Shown piece after piece: positions 6,773 through 17,018 of a stretch of DNA of 33,476 nucleotides (its first letter is position 1; every line of letters begins with the position of its first letter). The position numbers were made by a program, and so were the translations under genes. The notes beneath the pieces were generated by a model. That model did not search any database and had not been told where the DNA came from. It saw only the letters and a list, made by a program, of their open reading frames with translations. The stretch spans positions 1 to 33,476 of the forward strand of contig JACQVI010000020.1 in NCBI GenBank assembly GCA_016209795.1. The letters run 5' to 3'. The stretch is from Ignavibacteriota bacterium (GTDB lineage Bacteria; Bacteroidota; Ignavibacteria; UBA10030; SZUA-254).

Positions 6773-6856
6773 CCGAGATGTGATCGGTGACGAACTTTTG
6801 TTGCTTCTTCCTCAAATTATCCTTAAATTTCAAGCGAAATTTTACTGCATTGTCTT

Positions 6857-7489
6857 GTGGTGGAGAAACTGAATATCGCTGTCTTTGCATCAGGGAAAGG
6901 ATCAAACTTCAAGGCTTTACTTGATGCAATCACGGCTGGAAAAATTGGGAATGCTGAGATAGTTCTTCTTATCAGCAATAATTCCTATGCTGGAGCACTC
7001 GTCATAGCACGTGAACATAATATTCCAGCAATACATTTGAACAGAAAGCAGTTTGAGACGGATGAAACGTGGAATAAAGCACTTCTCAAAACATTGAATA
7101 CACATGGCGTAAATTTTATTGCTCTTTCAGGTTACATGAAGAAACTTGATTCTGCCATTGTCAAGGCTTTTAAGAGCAGAATAGTGAATATTCATCCGGC
7201 GTTGCTGCCGGCATTTGGAGGACGCGGAATGTACGGCATCCATGTCCACGAAGCTGTTCTTGCAAGCAAAGCAAAAGTTTCAGGGGCAACAGTTCATATT
7301 GTTGACGAAGAGTACGATCATGGTCCGATCGTCCTCCAGCGAACAGTTGAGGTTAACCCCAACGATACACCCGAATCGCTCTCAGCAAAAGTGCTAGAAA
7401 TCGAGCACCAATTGTACCCAGAAGCAATTCGTCTTTTTGCAGAAGGGAAAGTGAAAGTAAATGGTCAAAGAGTTATGATTCTGAATTAA
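6857..7489 (+). CDS. purN: Phosphoribosylglycinamide formyltransferase
   Basis: A 210-residue folate-dependent GAR transformylase, catalysing step three of de novo purine synthesis with 10-formyl-THF. The N-terminus [19 protein letters not shown] is the phosphate-binding loop. Catalytic residues are N111 and H113 (VNIHPALLP) and D154 ([12 protein letters not shown]), matching E. coli N106/H108/D144. The [16 protein letters not shown] loop is the form usual in Bacteroidota. The start is a GTG; a second GTG follows immediately, so the first codon is uncertain by one residue. It is two bases upstream of purH, clearly an operon. Confidence 0.95.
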   Translation: MVEKLNIAVFASGKGSNFKALLDAITAGKIGNAEIVLLISNNSYAGALVIAREHNIPAIHLNRKQFETDETWNKALLKTLNTHGVNFIALSGYMKKLDSAIVKAFKSRIVNIHPALLPAFGGRGMYGIHVHEAVLASKAKVSGATVHIVDEEYDHGPIVLQRTVEVNPNDTPESLSAKVLEIEHQLYPEAIRLFAEGKVKVNGQRVMILN

Positions 7490-7491
7490 CG

Positions 7492-9045
7492 ATGAATCCG
7501 ATTCCCATCAAACGAGCATTGATTAGCGTTTCCGATAAAACAGGCATCCTTGCATTTGCTCGACAACTCCAACGATGGAACATAGAGATTATCTCAACGG
7601 GTGGGACATTGAAGACACTCCAGGAAGCTGGAATAAAAGCAACATCGATTTCCGATGTTACAGGTTTTCCGGAAATCCTCGATGGCAGAGTGAAAACGCT
7701 CCACCCAAAAATCCATGCAGGCTTGCTTGCAGTAAGCGACAATCCATCTCATCAGAAGCAGCTCACCGAGCTGGGCATCATACCAATCGATATGGTGGTT
7801 GTAAACCTGTACCCTTTCGAACAAACGGTATCAAAGAATGGTATATCCCTCGATGAAGCGATTGAGCAAATTGACATCGGCGGGCCAACGATGCTCCGCT
7901 CGGCAGCAAAAAATTTCAAATACAAAACTGTCGTTGTTAATCCAGTTCGGTATGAGTCAATTATCAGGGAAATAGAGAAGAACAATGGTTCTATTTCAGA
8001 AGAGACCCGCTTTGAGCTTGCCAAAGAAGTATTCCAGCACACTGCACGATACGATACGGTGATTTCTCATTATCTTACGAAGAAGAATGGGAAAACTGAG
8101 GTGCCCGAATTACCAAGCGTTTTCTCTGTAAGTTTGCCAAAAACAGAAGACTTGCGTTACGGTGAAAATCCCCACCAGCACGCTGCACTGTACGGCAACT
8201 TTCATCAGTTTTTCATGAAGCTCCATGGCAAGGAACTTTCTTACAACAATATTGTCGATATACAAGCTGCTGCAGAGTTAGTAGAAGAATTCACTGAGCC
8301 TACGGTAGTCATCATCAAACATACAAATCCCTGTGGTGTCGGCTCCGCTTCCACACTTGCAGAGGCATACAGCAAAGCATTTGCAACTGACACGAAATCT
8401 GCATTCGGTGGAATCGTTGCAATGAATCGATCAATCGATAATGAAGTCGCTCATTTGATTGATAAGATGTTTACTGAAGTTATCGTCGCGTCGAAATTTC
8501 CAGTTGACGTTTTGGAATATCTGAAAAAGAAAAAAGATCGCAGGCTCATTCAGCAGAGTAGAGCTTTGCACAATAACAAAGAACTACTCCTCAAGAATGT
8601 TGCGGGTGGTGTGCTTGTGCAAACGCCTGACTCGATTGACATCATCTCTGAACAGCTCAAAGTCGTAACGAAACGACAGCCAACCGACGAAGAACGGGCA
8701 GCCATGATGTTTGCGTGGCGAGTCGCAAAGCATGTGAAGTCAAATGCCATTGTGTATGCACGAGCTGATCGAACGATTGGTATCGGTGCCGGACAAATGT
8801 CTCGCCTTGATTCTTCTCGCATCGCTGCTATGAAAGCTCAAGAAGCTGGACATGATCTCAAAGGAACAGCCGTTGCCTCTGACGCGTTCTTTCCCTTCGC
8901 CGATGGATTGCTTGAAGTGATCAAGGCAGGAGCGACTGCTGTTATTCAGCCAGGCGGCTCGGTTCGTGACCAGGAAGTCATTAAAGCAGCAGATGAGAAC
9001 AATATTGCAATGGTGTTTACTAGTATAAGACATTTTAAGCATTGA
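7492..9045 (+). CDS. purH: Bifunctional AICAR formyltransferase / IMP cyclohydrolase
   Basis: A 517-residue enzyme for the last two steps of purine synthesis. The N-terminal cyclohydrolase (MGS-like) domain, about residues 1-190, carries [46 protein letters not shown] and [13 protein letters not shown]. The C-terminal transformylase domain carries [59 protein letters not shown] and [10 protein letters not shown]. The protein ends in the family-typical FTSIRHFKH. The length is normal. It is translated directly after purN. Confidence 0.97.
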   Translation: MNPIPIKRALISVSDKTGILAFARQLQRWNIEIISTGGTLKTLQEAGIKATSISDVTGFPEILDGRVKTLHPKIHAGLLAVSDNPSHQKQLTELGIIPIDMVVVNLYPFEQTVSKNGISLDEAIEQIDIGGPTMLRSAAKNFKYKTVVVNPVRYESIIREIEKNNGSISEETRFELAKEVFQHTARYDTVISHYLTKKNGKTEVPELPSVFSVSLPKTEDLRYGENPHQHAALYGNFHQFFMKLHGKELSYNNIVDIQAAAELVEEFTEPTVVIIKHTNPCGVGSASTLAEAYSKAFATDTKSAFGGIVAMNRSIDNEVAHLIDKMFTEVIVASKFPVDVLEYLKKKKDRRLIQQSRALHNNKELLLKNVAGGVLVQTPDSIDIISEQLKVVTKRQPTDEERAAMMFAWRVAKHVKSNAIVYARADRTIGIGAGQMSRLDSSRIAAMKAQEAGHDLKGTAVASDAFFPFADGLLEVIKAGATAVIQPGGSVRDQEVIKAADENNIAMVFTSIRHFKH

Positions 9046-9080
9046 AAACACTCTACAACATCTATCGAAACTAATCATAC

Positions 9081-10106
9081 ATGGGCTTCTTCTCCTTCTT
9101 CTCCGCAGACTTAGCAATTGACCTTGGCACTGCCAATACGCTGATTTACATGAAAGGCAAGGGCATCGTCCTGAACGAGCCTTCCATTGTTGCGTTCGAC
9201 CGTAACACGAAGAAAATCGTTGCCATCGGCAACGAAGCTCGTGAGATGCTCGGCAGAACGCACCGCGAAATCCGAACCATACGACCGATGAAAGACGGTG
9301 TTATCGCCGATTTTGAAATCGCTGAAGGCATGCTGCGAGAATTCATTAAGAAAATATCTTCAAACTGGCTTCCGAGTAAGCGCATTGTCGTCTGTGTTCC
9401 GAGCGGCGTTACAGAAGTAGAAAAACGTGCTGTTCGGGATTCGGCTGAACATGCTGGGGCTAAGGAAGTTCACCTTATCGCCGAGCCAATGGCAGCAGCA
9501 ATCGGCATAGACTTAGACGTTGACGCACCAGCAGGAAATATGATTGTCGATATAGGAGGCGGCACAACCGAGATTGCTGTCATTGCACTCTCCGGCATAG
9601 TCAATGAAGAATCAATCCGTGTCGCAGGCGATGAAATGGATAACGCCATCGTCCAGTTTTTCAAAAAAAATCACAACATTTTAATCGGTGAACGGACCGC
9701 TGAAGCAATTAAATGTGAAGTAGGCTCGGCGATGCCTCTGAAAGATGAGATTACGATCCAGGTCAAAGGACGAGATCTTGTCAATGGAATTCCGAAGACA
9801 ACAGAGGCAAGCTCAGTCGAGATCCGTGAATCACTTAACGAGTCTGTACAACAAATTGTCGATGCTGTCAAGTTAACGCTGGAACGCACCCCACCCGAAC
9901 TTTCGGCAGATATTCTCGATCGTGGCATCATGCTTTCAGGTGGTGGTGCATTACTCAAGGGAATCGACGAGCGCCTTCGACTCGAAACAAGCCTGCCAGT
10001 CCACGTCGCAGAAGATCCTCTGACGGCAGTCGTACGTGGAACGGGAAAGGTGTTAGAGCATTTGAACCATTATTCAAAAGTGCTGTTGAAGAGTAAGAGA
10101 TATTGA
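9081..10106 (+). CDS. mreB: Rod shape-determining actin homologue MreB
   Basis: A 341-residue bacterial actin that polymerises under the inner membrane and positions the elongasome. The actin-fold signatures are present: AIDLGTANTLIY (phosphate 1), IVDIGGGTTEIAVIAL (phosphate 2) and IMLSGGGALLKGIDERL (adenosine motif). The N-terminal MGFFSFFSAD is the usual short membrane-binding amphipathic stretch. It opens the mreB-mreC-mreD-mrdA-rodA cluster, 35 bp after purH, so purine and shape genes could share readthrough. Confidence 0.97.
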   Translation: MGFFSFFSADLAIDLGTANTLIYMKGKGIVLNEPSIVAFDRNTKKIVAIGNEAREMLGRTHREIRTIRPMKDGVIADFEIAEGMLREFIKKISSNWLPSKRIVVCVPSGVTEVEKRAVRDSAEHAGAKEVHLIAEPMAAAIGIDLDVDAPAGNMIVDIGGGTTEIAVIALSGIVNEESIRVAGDEMDNAIVQFFKKNHNILIGERTAEAIKCEVGSAMPLKDEITIQVKGRDLVNGIPKTTEASSVEIRESLNESVQQIVDAVKLTLERTPPELSADILDRGIMLSGGGALLKGIDERLRLETSLPVHVAEDPLTAVVRGTGKVLEHLNHYSKVLLKSKRY

Positions 10107-10176
10107 GAGATGAAGTGTTGTTAACACAGCGCTCCTCGAAAATCCGTCCACCTTCGATTGATACCCTGAATCAAAG

Positions 10177-11010
10177 ATGCATAGATTGTTAAATATACTT
10201 GCGCAGTTTAAAGAGTATGGAGTTGTTACACTTCTGATCATTATTTCCCTCGTCCTGCTTAGCAACAACGATAACAAACAAATTCGTGCAATACGATCTT
10301 ACACTGTCGGATTCATTGGTGTTGTACAAGATGTTCTCTCCGTTATCCCAAATGTCATCGAGCTGAAACGTGAAAATGCTGTCTTGCGCCAACTCGCCGT
10401 GAACTTATCTGATGAAGTCAATCGATTGCGTGATGCTCGACTTGAAAACCTGCGGTTGCGGGCAACGCTCGGCTTAAAAGAGCAAAGCCGTTTTAAACTT
10501 GTTGCCGCTGATGTTATTGGCAAAAGTTTACACCTCCTCCGTAACACTATGACCGTGAACGTTGGTGAGCGCGATGGGATAGAGATTGACATGCCGATTA
10601 TTTCAGAATCAGGATTAGTTGGGAAAGTCATCGCTACGAGTCCAAAGTATGCTGTCGGGCAACTAATGCTTAATAAAGATTTCCGCGCCAGCGCGAAAGT
10701 TCAGCGCAGCCGTGTTGATGGTATCATCGTATGGGATGGCGGTGACTATGTCAAGCTAAAAAATGTTGCAAAAACACTCGAGACCAAAGAAGGCGATGTC
10801 GTGGTTACATCTGAATACAGCAGCGTGTTTCCTCGCGACATTAAGATTGGAATCATTACACAGATTACAGAAAAGCCAGGAAGTTTATTCAAAGAGATTA
10901 CAATCAAGCCAAGCGTTGATTTTGCCGCCCTCGAACAGGTTTTTATCATCTTGGCTGTTCAGGACTCAGAAAGAATTGCCCTAGAAAAGAAAGTTCTTGC
11001 CACGTACTGA
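10177..11010 (+). CDS. mreC: Rod shape-determining protein MreC
   Basis: A 277-residue bitopic membrane protein of the elongasome that activates PBP2 from the periplasm. It has a transmembrane helix at about residues 13-31 (YGVVTLLIIISLVLLS). A coiled coil follows around residues 55-92 (ELKRENAVLRQLAVNLSDEVNRLR, ENLRLRATLGL). The beta-barrel MreC domain then shows RNTMTVNVGERDGIEIDMPI, GLVGKVIATSP and GDVVVTSEYSSVFPRDIKIGII. Its stop overlaps the mreD start by one base (TGATG). Confidence 0.95.
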   Translation: MHRLLNILAQFKEYGVVTLLIIISLVLLSNNDNKQIRAIRSYTVGFIGVVQDVLSVIPNVIELKRENAVLRQLAVNLSDEVNRLRDARLENLRLRATLGLKEQSRFKLVAADVIGKSLHLLRNTMTVNVGERDGIEIDMPIISESGLVGKVIATSPKYAVGQLMLNKDFRASAKVQRSRVDGIIVWDGGDYVKLKNVAKTLETKEGDVVVTSEYSSVFPRDIKIGIITQITEKPGSLFKEITIKPSVDFAALEQVFIILAVQDSERIALEKKVLATY

Positions 11011-11495
11011 TGCTTCACGTTGTAAAGTACATCATCGTCTTGTTTCTTCTCATTGTTATCCAGACACAAATAGTACGGCTTGTCTCCTTGCATGGAATAA
11101 CTCCAGATTTGTTGATAATTTGGATTGTCTATATAGGATTGAAGGAGGGACAAATAAAAGCAACCCTCTGGGGGTTTGGCATCGGTTTGGCTACCGATCT
11201 TGTAACGGGAAACTTTATTGGTCTTACCGCTTTGACAAAAACAGCATCTGGATTTGTCGCGGGCTACTTTTACAACGAAAATAAAGTACAGCTCACGCTA
11301 AGCAGTTATCGGTTTATCCTTATCGTGTTGATTGTCTCGTTAGTACATAACACACTTTACTTTATCATTTTCACGCGTGGAAGCGAAATCGGCTTATTTC
11401 AAGCGGTGTTTACAGTGGGGCTTGCAGCCACTCTGTACACTGCAATGATTTCACTCCTGCCCATGGTTGCGTTCTCAAGAAAGTATCGCAGGTAA
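11010..11495 (+). CDS. mreD: Rod shape-determining protein MreD
   Basis: A 161-residue polytopic inner-membrane protein with about five hydrophobic helices (for example YIIVLFLLIVIQTQIV, LLIIWIVYIGLKEGQ, FILIVLIVSLVHNTLYFIIF). The TPDLLIIWIVYIGLKEG and FGIGLATDLVTGNFIGL segments are typical for MreD. Its start is coupled to the mreC stop, and mrdA starts six bases after it ends. The assignment relies on hydropathy, these motifs and position. Confidence 0.92.
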   Translation: MLHVVKYIIVLFLLIVIQTQIVRLVSLHGITPDLLIIWIVYIGLKEGQIKATLWGFGIGLATDLVTGNFIGLTALTKTASGFVAGYFYNENKVQLTLSSYRFILIVLIVSLVHNTLYFIIFTRGSEIGLFQAVFTVGLAATLYTAMISLLPMVAFSRKYRR

Positions 11496-11500
11496 GTAAG

Positions 11501-13321
11501 ATGGAAGAACACTACCAGCCCACATCAAGGAAAATCTTTTTCTACACTTTCTTCAGTGCTCTGTTTCTCGTTTTCCTGTTTCGTTTAGCACAACTTCAAA
11601 TTCTCTATCAGGATGAATACGGAAAAAAATCTGAGGAAAACAGTATTCGAGCTTTGACACGAGATCCGATACGCGGTCTGGTCTTTGATCGTCACGGTAT
11701 CTTGCTGGTCGATAATCGTCCATCGTACACTGTCACAATGACCCCAGCAGAATTTGATACGAGCAGGATCGCTCATCTCTCTGAGGTCCTACACCTCGAT
11801 GTGGAATTCATCAATGATCGATTGAACAAAGGTGTTGCATATAATCGTTTGGCTCCTGTCAAGATAAAACGAGATATTGATTTTCGAACTCTTTCTATGA
11901 TCGAGGAAAACAGAGATAAGTTCCCTGGTGTCCATTATCAAGTGGAATTGAAACGGTACTATCCAACTAAAGCACGGGCTAGTCACCTCTTTGGATACAC
12001 GAAGGAAGTATCGGATGTTCAAGTCTCGACCATGCCGGACGAATATCGCCCTGGTGACATCATCGGGGCGAGCGGCTTGGAAGCTCGCTACGAGCGTGCA
12101 CTGCGCGGAGTGAAAGGATTTGAGTTCATTACCGTCAACGCAAGGGGTCAGCTCGTCAGTCCATATAACGATGGGAGAAACGATATCTCCGCAAAAGAGG
12201 GAGACGATCTTTCTCTAGCACTTGATGGTTCGCTGCAGGCATTTGCCGAATCTCTCCTTGCAAACAGGCGGGGCGCCATTGTTGCATTAGACCCAAATGA
12301 CGGCGGTGTACTCGCACTCGTCAGCAAGCCTGATTTTGATCTCACAGCATTTGGAAGCATAACACCTACCGAGGTCTGGAACGCATTGAATTACGATTCT
12401 ACAAAACCTCTGTTTAATCGTGCTACACTCACAAGGTATCCGCCTGGGTCAACATTCAAAATGGTTCTGGCTGCAGCTGCATTACAAGATGGCGTCATTA
12501 GCCCTCAGTGGGGTGTCAATTGCACCGGCGCATTTCAGTTCGGTTCGAGAGTCTTTAAAGATCTCCACGTCCATGGGCCAACAAATCTCATTGAATCAAT
12601 TCAACGTTCGTGCAATGTTTTCTACTATCAACTGATGTTGAAGACTGGCTTTGATCGATGGACACGCTACGGAAGGGAATTTGGTTTTGGATCACCTACT
12701 AACATTGATATCTTTGAGGAAAACTCCGGTCTGCTTCCATCTGAGGAATATTTTAATCGTGTCTATGGCGAAGGAAAATGGACACAGGGTTATTTAATCA
12801 GTCTAGCGATCGGTCAGGGAGAGCTTGGTGTTTCACCCGTTCAAATGGCATGTTATGCAATGGTGCTCGCAAATAAAGGTCACTTTCATACACCACATGT
12901 TGTTCAAAGAATTCGGAGCAACCAAACCGGAGAGCTGCAACAAATACCTTTCGATACCCGACAGCTCAATATTTCAAACTTTGTATGGGATCTGATACGC
13001 GAAGGATTGTACCGATGTGTGAATGCACCAGGCGGAACCGCACCTCTTGCGAAAGTTGAAGGTGTAAACGTGGCAGGCAAAACGGGTACGGCGCAAAATC
13101 CTCATGGGAAGGATCATGCGTGGTTCATCGGTTTTGCACCGTTCGAACAGCCAAAGATTGCAATTTGTGTGCTCGTGGAGAATGCAGGATTCGGTGGTGT
13201 TGCAGCCGCACCTATCGCTGGTCTGTGCATTGAACAATATCTGTATCGTGAGCTTATCAGGAACAAGCCCATAGCACCAATTGCTGTGAAAGCAAATGAG
13301 CATGGGGCGAGAACAAATTAA
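11501..13321 (+). CDS. mrdA: Penicillin-binding protein 2 (elongasome transpeptidase)
   Basis: A 606-residue class B PBP with one N-terminal transmembrane helix (FFYTFFSALFLVFLFRLAQLQ). The dimerisation or pedestal domain starts at TRDPIRGLVFDRHGILLVDN, followed by the transpeptidase domain. The active-site motifs are S317-T-F-K320 (YPPGSTFK), S370-C-N372 (QRSCNVFYYQ) and K527-T-G (AGKTGTAQNP). It crosslinks lateral-wall peptidoglycan with RodA as glycosyltransferase partner. RodA follows in a one-base TAATG overlap, so the pair is translationally coupled. Confidence 0.96.
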   Translation: MEEHYQPTSRKIFFYTFFSALFLVFLFRLAQLQILYQDEYGKKSEENSIRALTRDPIRGLVFDRHGILLVDNRPSYTVTMTPAEFDTSRIAHLSEVLHLDVEFINDRLNKGVAYNRLAPVKIKRDIDFRTLSMIEENRDKFPGVHYQVELKRYYPTKARASHLFGYTKEVSDVQVSTMPDEYRPGDIIGASGLEARYERALRGVKGFEFITVNARGQLVSPYNDGRNDISAKEGDDLSLALDGSLQAFAESLLANRRGAIVALDPNDGGVLALVSKPDFDLTAFGSITPTEVWNALNYDSTKPLFNRATLTRYPPGSTFKMVLAAAALQDGVISPQWGVNCTGAFQFGSRVFKDLHVHGPTNLIESIQRSCNVFYYQLMLKTGFDRWTRYGREFGFGSPTNIDIFEENSGLLPSEEYFNRVYGEGKWTQGYLISLAIGQGELGVSPVQMACYAMVLANKGHFHTPHVVQRIRSNQTGELQQIPFDTRQLNISNFVWDLIREGLYRCVNAPGGTAPLAKVEGVNVAGKTGTAQNPHGKDHAWFIGFAPFEQPKIAICVLVENAGFGGVAAAPIAGLCIEQYLYRELIRNKPIAPIAVKANEHGARTN

Positions 13322-14538
13322 TGGACAATTGGTTCAAAGAACACGTTGATTTTCCGCTGATCGGTATCGTTGTGCTTCTTACACTGATAGGAATTGCATC
13401 AGTGTACAGTGCTACGTATGATGCTGGCGCTTCCATATTTTTCGAAAAACAACTCCTCTGGGCAGGTGCTGGTCTTTTGCTCATGATTATGGTCACTATG
13501 GTACCCCTTCGAACGTTACAGCTATTGTCCTATCCACTCTACAGTGTATCGATTATGTTTCTCACTATTGTCTTGATCACAGGAAAAACCGTGGCTGGAT
13601 CAAAGAGTTGGTTGGGATTTCAAGGGCTTGGCTTACAACCATCGGAAATTGCCAAGGTTACTACGATTTTAGCGCTTGCGTATTACCTTTCTCATCGTCA
13701 TGTCCAGCTTTATCGAGCAAAAAATATTTTCATAACAGTAAGCATTGTCCTTTTGCCTGTTCTGTTCATCATTCTACAACCGGATATGGGTACCGCAATC
13801 ATTTATCTCGGAATGCTACTTGTCGTGTTGTACTGGGCTGGGGCGTCAAATTTTCTCATGCTTACGTTTCTTGCACCAGTTGCTGCTGCTGTGGCATCAC
13901 TCTTTGGAATAACACCATTTGTTATTGTCGTTGCTTTAACACTTGCTATCCTCTTTCTCCTTCATGAAAATCGCTTCTTCTCAGCAATTGTCTTTTCTTT
14001 AACCGTGCTTGTTGGGGTCTCGGTACAATTTATTTTTGGCAAACTACCATTGCATCAACAAAAAAGAATCTTGACATTTCTTAATCCCGATGTGGATCCT
14101 CTTGGTGCAGGATACAATGTTATTCAATCAAAAATCGCCATTGGTTCCGGGGGTGTGTTCGGCAAAGGATTCCTAAAAGGTACACAAACGCAGTTAAACT
14201 TTATTCCAGCACAATGGACCGATTTTATTTACTGCGTCCCCAGTGAGGAATTCGGTTTCCTTGGTGCTTTTGCGATTCTTGTTCTTCTCACTATTGTTCT
14301 CTTTAAGGGGATTTACATTTCATCCATTGTAAAGAGTCGCTTTGCCAGTATCGTTGCAATCGGAATTGTTGCAACATTTGCAGTACACATGATGATTAAT
14401 ATTGGCATGGCGACGGGAATCATGCCGGTGATTGGAGTTCCTCTACCATTGCTCAGTTATGGGGGGTCGAACCTCCTGACAAACATGATTATGGTAGGAT
14501 TGTTGTTGAATATGTATGCTAATAGAAAGGAGTATTAA
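13321..14538 (+). CDS. rodA: SEDS-family peptidoglycan glycosyltransferase RodA
   Basis: A 405-residue polytopic SEDS protein that polymerises lipid II with PBP2. Family motifs are clear: VYSATYDAGASIFFEKQLLWAG, GSKSWLGFQGLGLQPSEIAK, ILQPDMGTAIIYLGMLLV, HQQKRILTFLNPDVDPLGAGYNVIQSKIAIGSGG, GKGFLKGTQTQLNFIP, TDFIYCVPSEEFGFLGA and PVIGVPLPLLSYGGSNLLTNM. The ELSL-type core DPLGAGYN...IAIGSGG and the conserved Asp/Glu loops are intact. Length and about ten membrane segments are normal. It closes the mre cluster. Confidence 0.96.
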   Translation: MDNWFKEHVDFPLIGIVVLLTLIGIASVYSATYDAGASIFFEKQLLWAGAGLLLMIMVTMVPLRTLQLLSYPLYSVSIMFLTIVLITGKTVAGSKSWLGFQGLGLQPSEIAKVTTILALAYYLSHRHVQLYRAKNIFITVSIVLLPVLFIILQPDMGTAIIYLGMLLVVLYWAGASNFLMLTFLAPVAAAVASLFGITPFVIVVALTLAILFLLHENRFFSAIVFSLTVLVGVSVQFIFGKLPLHQQKRILTFLNPDVDPLGAGYNVIQSKIAIGSGGVFGKGFLKGTQTQLNFIPAQWTDFIYCVPSEEFGFLGAFAILVLLTIVLFKGIYISSIVKSRFASIVAIGIVATFAVHMMINIGMATGIMPVIGVPLPLLSYGGSNLLTNMIMVGLLLNMYANRKEY

Positions 14539-14569
14539 GAACAACATGGATTGTGAAGGGTAACCCTGT

Positions 14570-17005
14570 ATGAAATCACGGTCAAAAATATTGTCAGCAT
14601 TACCAGCTCATCAACTCCGATGGCGATGTAATCCTAAACGCCTCGGTGTGAAGTCCACCGACGAAGTAAAACCATCCGAGGAAATTATTGGACAGGAGCG
14701 AGCTTTGCGGGCGCTGAGATTAGGGCTTGAGATGAAACATCCCGGTTATAACGTCTTTGTCACCGGATTCTCTGGTACGGGTCGAATGACAACCATAAAA
14801 CGCCTGCTCTTAGAATTCAAGAACAAAGTTGTTCCACTGAAAGATCGATGTTATGTCCACAATTTCAAAAATCCCGATCAACCCCTGTTAATTACCTTGC
14901 CCTCAGGGCAGGGTAGGCAATTCCGAGATGATATGGAAATGCTCGTGCAAGAGTTGATTAAAAACATTCCAGCAGCATTCGAGCGTAAACGCTTTAAAGA
15001 AGAGCGAAAACGGTTGATGGAACACTTTCAAGAGCGACAGCACAGTGTGCTAAAGGACTTTGAAGGTAAAGTGAAAGAAAAAGGCTTTGAAGTTATCCAA
15101 GTTCAAGCTGGCACAGGTATGCGCCCAGATATTACGCCTGTTGTTAACAACCAACCGGTTAGTTTTGATCAGCTCGAGAATCTCTTGAAACAAGGACAGC
15201 TGACGAAAGACCAAATAGAACAACTGACAAAAGACCGTGCGATGCTTGAAGACCAGATGGACTTGGTTTTTCGTGAGCTCCGCAATATCGAGCGCAAAGC
15301 CAAGGAGTCGCTGGATGAGCTTTCCGAGCGCTTTATTCTTCCCGTTGTAAAAGAAAGTATCGATGAGATTCGTACGAAGTACGAGCATGAAAAACTTCAT
15401 CGCTACCTTGACGACGTTCAACAAAATATTCTGGAGAACCTGCATCGCTTCCGACCGCAAGAGGATCAACCTCAACCCATGCCATTTCCACCAGGGGTGC
15501 AGCACGAGGACACTACATTTCTTGAATACAAAGTCAACGTTGTGGTTGACAATTCAGAAACAAAAGGTGTTCCGATTATCATTGAGACTAATCCGCGGTT
15601 CAAAAACATTTTTGGAACAGTCGAACGTGAGGTTGACCGCAATGGTATCTGGCGGACAGATTTTACCCTGATTAAACCAGGCTCACTGCTTCAAGCTGAT
15701 GGAGGGTATCTTGTGGTCAACTCTCTTGATGCACTTATCGAGCCGGGGGTCTGGCATAACCTCAAACGAACACTCCGCAACGGTCTCTTAGAGATACAGC
15801 CAGTCGAAACAGGTCTCTTCGGTGCTACGTCTGCCTTCAAACCTGAGCCAATCGAAATCGATGTGAAGGTCGTCATGCTGGGCGATGCCTTTATTTACTT
15901 TCTCCTGTATGAACAGGATGATGATTTCAAGAAAATCTTTAAAGTCCGCGCTGATTTCGATACCGAGATGCCCAAGGCTGCGGAATCCATCGAAAAGTAT
16001 GTCTCCTTTACGAAGATGATCTGCCAAGATGAAAAACTCTTGCCATTCGATGCAACGGGCATTGCAGCAGTTATTGAATACGGTGTACGACTTGCTGGTG
16101 AACAGAGTAAACTTTCGACGCGCTTCAACATCGTTGCTGATATTCTTCGTGAGGCAAACTACTGGGCAACAAAAAATGGCAGCAGCCATGTTACACATAA
16201 ACACGTCTGGAAGGCAATTGAGGAGCGCCTCGAACGCTCGAAGCTTGCAGAAGATAAGATGAAGGAGATGATTCTTAACGGAAGTGTGATGATCGATACC
16301 GATGGCGCCGTTGTAGGACAACTCAACGGTTTGACAATCTATGATATGAGGGAATACTTATTTGGATTACCGGTACGCATTACTGCACGAACATCGTTAG
16401 GAAATAAAGGAGTCATTAATATAGAACGCGAAAGTGAATTGAGCGGTCCCCTGTACAATAAAGGTGTGTTGATCATCAGTGGGTACTTATCGAGCATGTA
16501 TGCCCAGAACAAACCTCTTGCAATGAATGCAAGTCTCACCTTCGAACAATCTTACGGCAGCATCGATGGCGACAGCGCATCATCAACAGAAATTTATGCA
16601 ATCCTCTCAAGCCTCGCCAACATATCGTTGAGACAGGATATAGCAGTAACTGGTTCAGTCAATCAGAAAGGCGAGATCCAGCCGATAGGCGGTATCAACC
16701 AGAAAATTGAGGGCTTCTTCAATATCTGCAAAGAACGTGGTCTAACAGGAAGGCAGGGAGTTCTCATCCCATATCAAAATAAGAAAGATCTTATGTTACG
16801 ACACGACGTCATTGACGCCGTGCGTCGTAGAAAATTCCATATCTATGCTATTAGAACAGTCAATGAAGGGTTGGAAATTCTCACCGGCAAGAAAGCCGGC
16901 AAACGCTTGAAGAATAACACGTTTGAAAAAGATTCCATCCATAGCCTTGTCGATCTCAAATTAACTGAGTACGCCAAACGCTGGAAAGACTTGTCAACAC
17001 TGTAA
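14570..17005 (+). CDS. ATP-dependent Lon-type protease, AAA_32/YcbZ (LonH-like) class
   Basis: An 811-residue Lon-related protease, shorter than classical Lon and lacking its N-terminal LAN domain. The ATPase domain has the family's Arg-type Walker A, GFSGTGRMTT (about residues 66-75); the Arg in place of Lys is normal for this class. A long helical insertion (about 125-300) is rich in Glu/Lys/Gln, with a strong coiled-coil pattern. The C-terminal Lon protease domain has the Ser-Lys dyad S669 (GDSASS) and K712 (GGINQKIEGF), 43 residues apart exactly as in E. coli Lon (679/722). The role is presumably quality control of unknown clients. It follows rodA by 31 bp. Confidence 0.92.
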   Translation: MKSRSKILSALPAHQLRWRCNPKRLGVKSTDEVKPSEEIIGQERALRALRLGLEMKHPGYNVFVTGFSGTGRMTTIKRLLLEFKNKVVPLKDRCYVHNFKNPDQPLLITLPSGQGRQFRDDMEMLVQELIKNIPAAFERKRFKEERKRLMEHFQERQHSVLKDFEGKVKEKGFEVIQVQAGTGMRPDITPVVNNQPVSFDQLENLLKQGQLTKDQIEQLTKDRAMLEDQMDLVFRELRNIERKAKESLDELSERFILPVVKESIDEIRTKYEHEKLHRYLDDVQQNILENLHRFRPQEDQPQPMPFPPGVQHEDTTFLEYKVNVVVDNSETKGVPIIIETNPRFKNIFGTVEREVDRNGIWRTDFTLIKPGSLLQADGGYLVVNSLDALIEPGVWHNLKRTLRNGLLEIQPVETGLFGATSAFKPEPIEIDVKVVMLGDAFIYFLLYEQDDDFKKIFKVRADFDTEMPKAAESIEKYVSFTKMICQDEKLLPFDATGIAAVIEYGVRLAGEQSKLSTRFNIVADILREANYWATKNGSSHVTHKHVWKAIEERLERSKLAEDKMKEMILNGSVMIDTDGAVVGQLNGLTIYDMREYLFGLPVRITARTSLGNKGVINIERESELSGPLYNKGVLIISGYLSSMYAQNKPLAMNASLTFEQSYGSIDGDSASSTEIYAILSSLANISLRQDIAVTGSVNQKGEIQPIGGINQKIEGFFNICKERGLTGRQGVLIPYQNKKDLMLRHDVIDAVRRRKFHIYAIRTVNEGLEILTGKKAGKRLKNNTFEKDSIHSLVDLKLTEYAKRWKDLSTL

Positions 17006-17018
17006 TACGAGAAATCCA

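Noticed and set aside
14755-14800. Arg instead of Lys in the Walker A of the Lon-type protease
   Set aside because: GTGR-type P-loops are normal for the AAA_32/YcbZ class, so this is not a defect.
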